Assembly (NCBI RefSeq): GCF_009725235.1
Contig: NZ_WJFC01000102.1
Span: 1 to 44,187, forward strand
Length of the DNA stretch: 44,187 nucleotides
From: Scytonema sp. UIC 10036
GTDB lineage: Bacteria > Cyanobacteriota > Cyanobacteriia > Cyanobacteriales > Nostocaceae
Reading direction: 5' to 3'
The position numbers and the translations under genes are program-made. The notes under the pieces were generated by a model. That model saw only the letters and a list, made by a program, of their open reading frames with translations. It had not been told where the DNA came from and did not search any database. Positions 42,480-44,187 of the stretch are shown one piece after another (the stretch's first letter is position 1; each line of letters begins with the position of its first letter).

Positions 42480-42932
42480 ATGAGTAACCATCTACCCGAT
42501 ACCAAGATCCCAGCTCCGTGCATCATTGATACAGGCGTGGTTGTGAATAAGCAAGATATGTGGCGATTACTGACAGACTTAGGTCGCGTTCGCTACATTT
42601 ACACCCATGAGGGAAAATTGCAGAGCGAGGGGGAGGGGGATGTCATGGAGGTGTTTGCCAATCCGCAACGGTCTACCTTAGTTGCCAACCATACGCTTTA
42701 TCTTAATGTTTATAGTTTTGATTACTTGGAATTAAAACAGTCTCCGGAAAAAGAAACTTATTTTGACCTTATCCAAGAAGGAATGTGTTTGCGACTGATT
42801 CCCCTTTCAACTTCTTTAGAAGAGAGACAAGACCGTTGTTTTCACATTAGCGCTCTAGAAGCCATGATGGAGCAAGTTTTCTCAGCTAAGTGGGATGCGG
42901 AAATGGATGATGATAATTGCGATTTGTTTTAA
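42480..42932 (+). CDS. Conserved hypothetical protein (150 residues)
   Basis: Starts MSNHLPDTKIPAPCIIDTGV and ends MDDDNCDLF. Segments MWRLLTDLGRVRYIYTHEGK and ANPQRSTLVANHTLYLNVYS look like a compact soluble alpha/beta protein; it is of a type I associate with cyanobacterial genomes, but I cannot name a domain. The C-terminus is acidic. It precedes tgt by 85 bases with GTCACTG and TTAGC-type repeats between them. Confidence 0.8.
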   Translation: MSNHLPDTKIPAPCIIDTGVVVNKQDMWRLLTDLGRVRYIYTHEGKLQSEGEGDVMEVFANPQRSTLVANHTLYLNVYSFDYLELKQSPEKETYFDLIQEGMCLRLIPLSTSLEERQDRCFHISALEAMMEQVFSAKWDAEMDDDNCDLF

Positions 42933-42999
42933 TTGGGCATTGGTCACTGGTCACTGGTCACTGGTTCCCCGAATGTTACTATTAGCTATTAGCCCTTAG

Positions 43000-44187
<1,188 letters not shown>

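Overview
This window looks like chromosomal DNA of a filamentous, probably heterocyst-forming cyanobacterium (Nostocales-like). I infer this from many GCGATCGC (HIP1) octamers in the ordinary genes, tandem heptamer-type repeats between genes, a dispersed palindrome family (GTTGGGTTGAGGAACGAAAC), Uma2-family nucleases and short hypothetical proteins of cyanobacterial type. No rRNA, tRNA or CRISPR array was seen. No database search was possible, so all family names come from reading the protein sequences.

Layout. 1-3.7 kb: uvrB, split in its Walker A motif by a 518-residue intein that carries a LAGLIDADG endonuclease and an XRE-like helix-turn-helix. 3.7-6.7 kb: repeats, a Uma2 nuclease, two hypothetical genes, and a UPF0175/DUF3368 toxin-antitoxin-like pair whose toxin has an internal stop. 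6.7-9.5 kb: a histidine kinase whose response regulator survives only as a C-terminal stub, then a ComM/YifB ATPase. 9.6-11.5 kb: HIT protein, recR (apparently starting at ACG) and a second Uma2 gene. 11.6-17.4 kb: amine oxidase, phosphoribosyltransferase, HPF/cold-shock fusion, VOC protein, alpha/beta-hydrolase-fold protein and HpcH/HpaI aldolase, among repeats.

17.5-21.3 kb is an accessory island: a decayed IS4-like transposase end, then a tightly coupled trio of a DUF262 protein (broken), a DUF3696-type ATPase and an unrecognised third protein. It is flanked by imperfect 47-bp direct repeats and lacks HIP1 sites. It looks like a defence-type cassette in decay. 21.4-25.1 kb carries ileS of the eukaryote-like class behind a well-formed T-box leader with an AUC specifier, a UGGU bulge and a promoter with a 17-bp spacer. 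T-boxes are typical of Firmicutes, so this is the most striking regulatory feature here.

25.1-31.2 kb: a small ORF, fused remnants of three oxidoreductase genes, a secreted SMP-30-like lactonase, a membrane protein, a Crp/Fnr regulator and a monothiol thioredoxin-like protein. 31.2-36.2 kb: erythromycin-esterase-like protein, dienelactone-hydrolase-like protein, fatty-acid-hydroxylase-superfamily protein, BON protein and ComF. 36.3-40.7 kb: an IS605-type tnpB cut in two by a roughly 2.6-kb tyrosine-recombinase element (Tn554-like: integrase plus a TnpC/DUF6262-like protein) with the 8-mer AAGTTCTG at both junctions. 40.7-44.2 kb: PPC-domain protein, cobS, a conserved hypothetical gene and tgt.

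The housekeeping functions (DNA repair, tRNA charging, tRNA modification, cobalamin, competence-type proteins) are unrelated single genes, as is usual in cyanobacteria. The striking theme is repeated insertion and decay: intein, repeat elements, nested mobile elements, truncated regulators and three proteins whose C-termini are encoded by repeat DNA.
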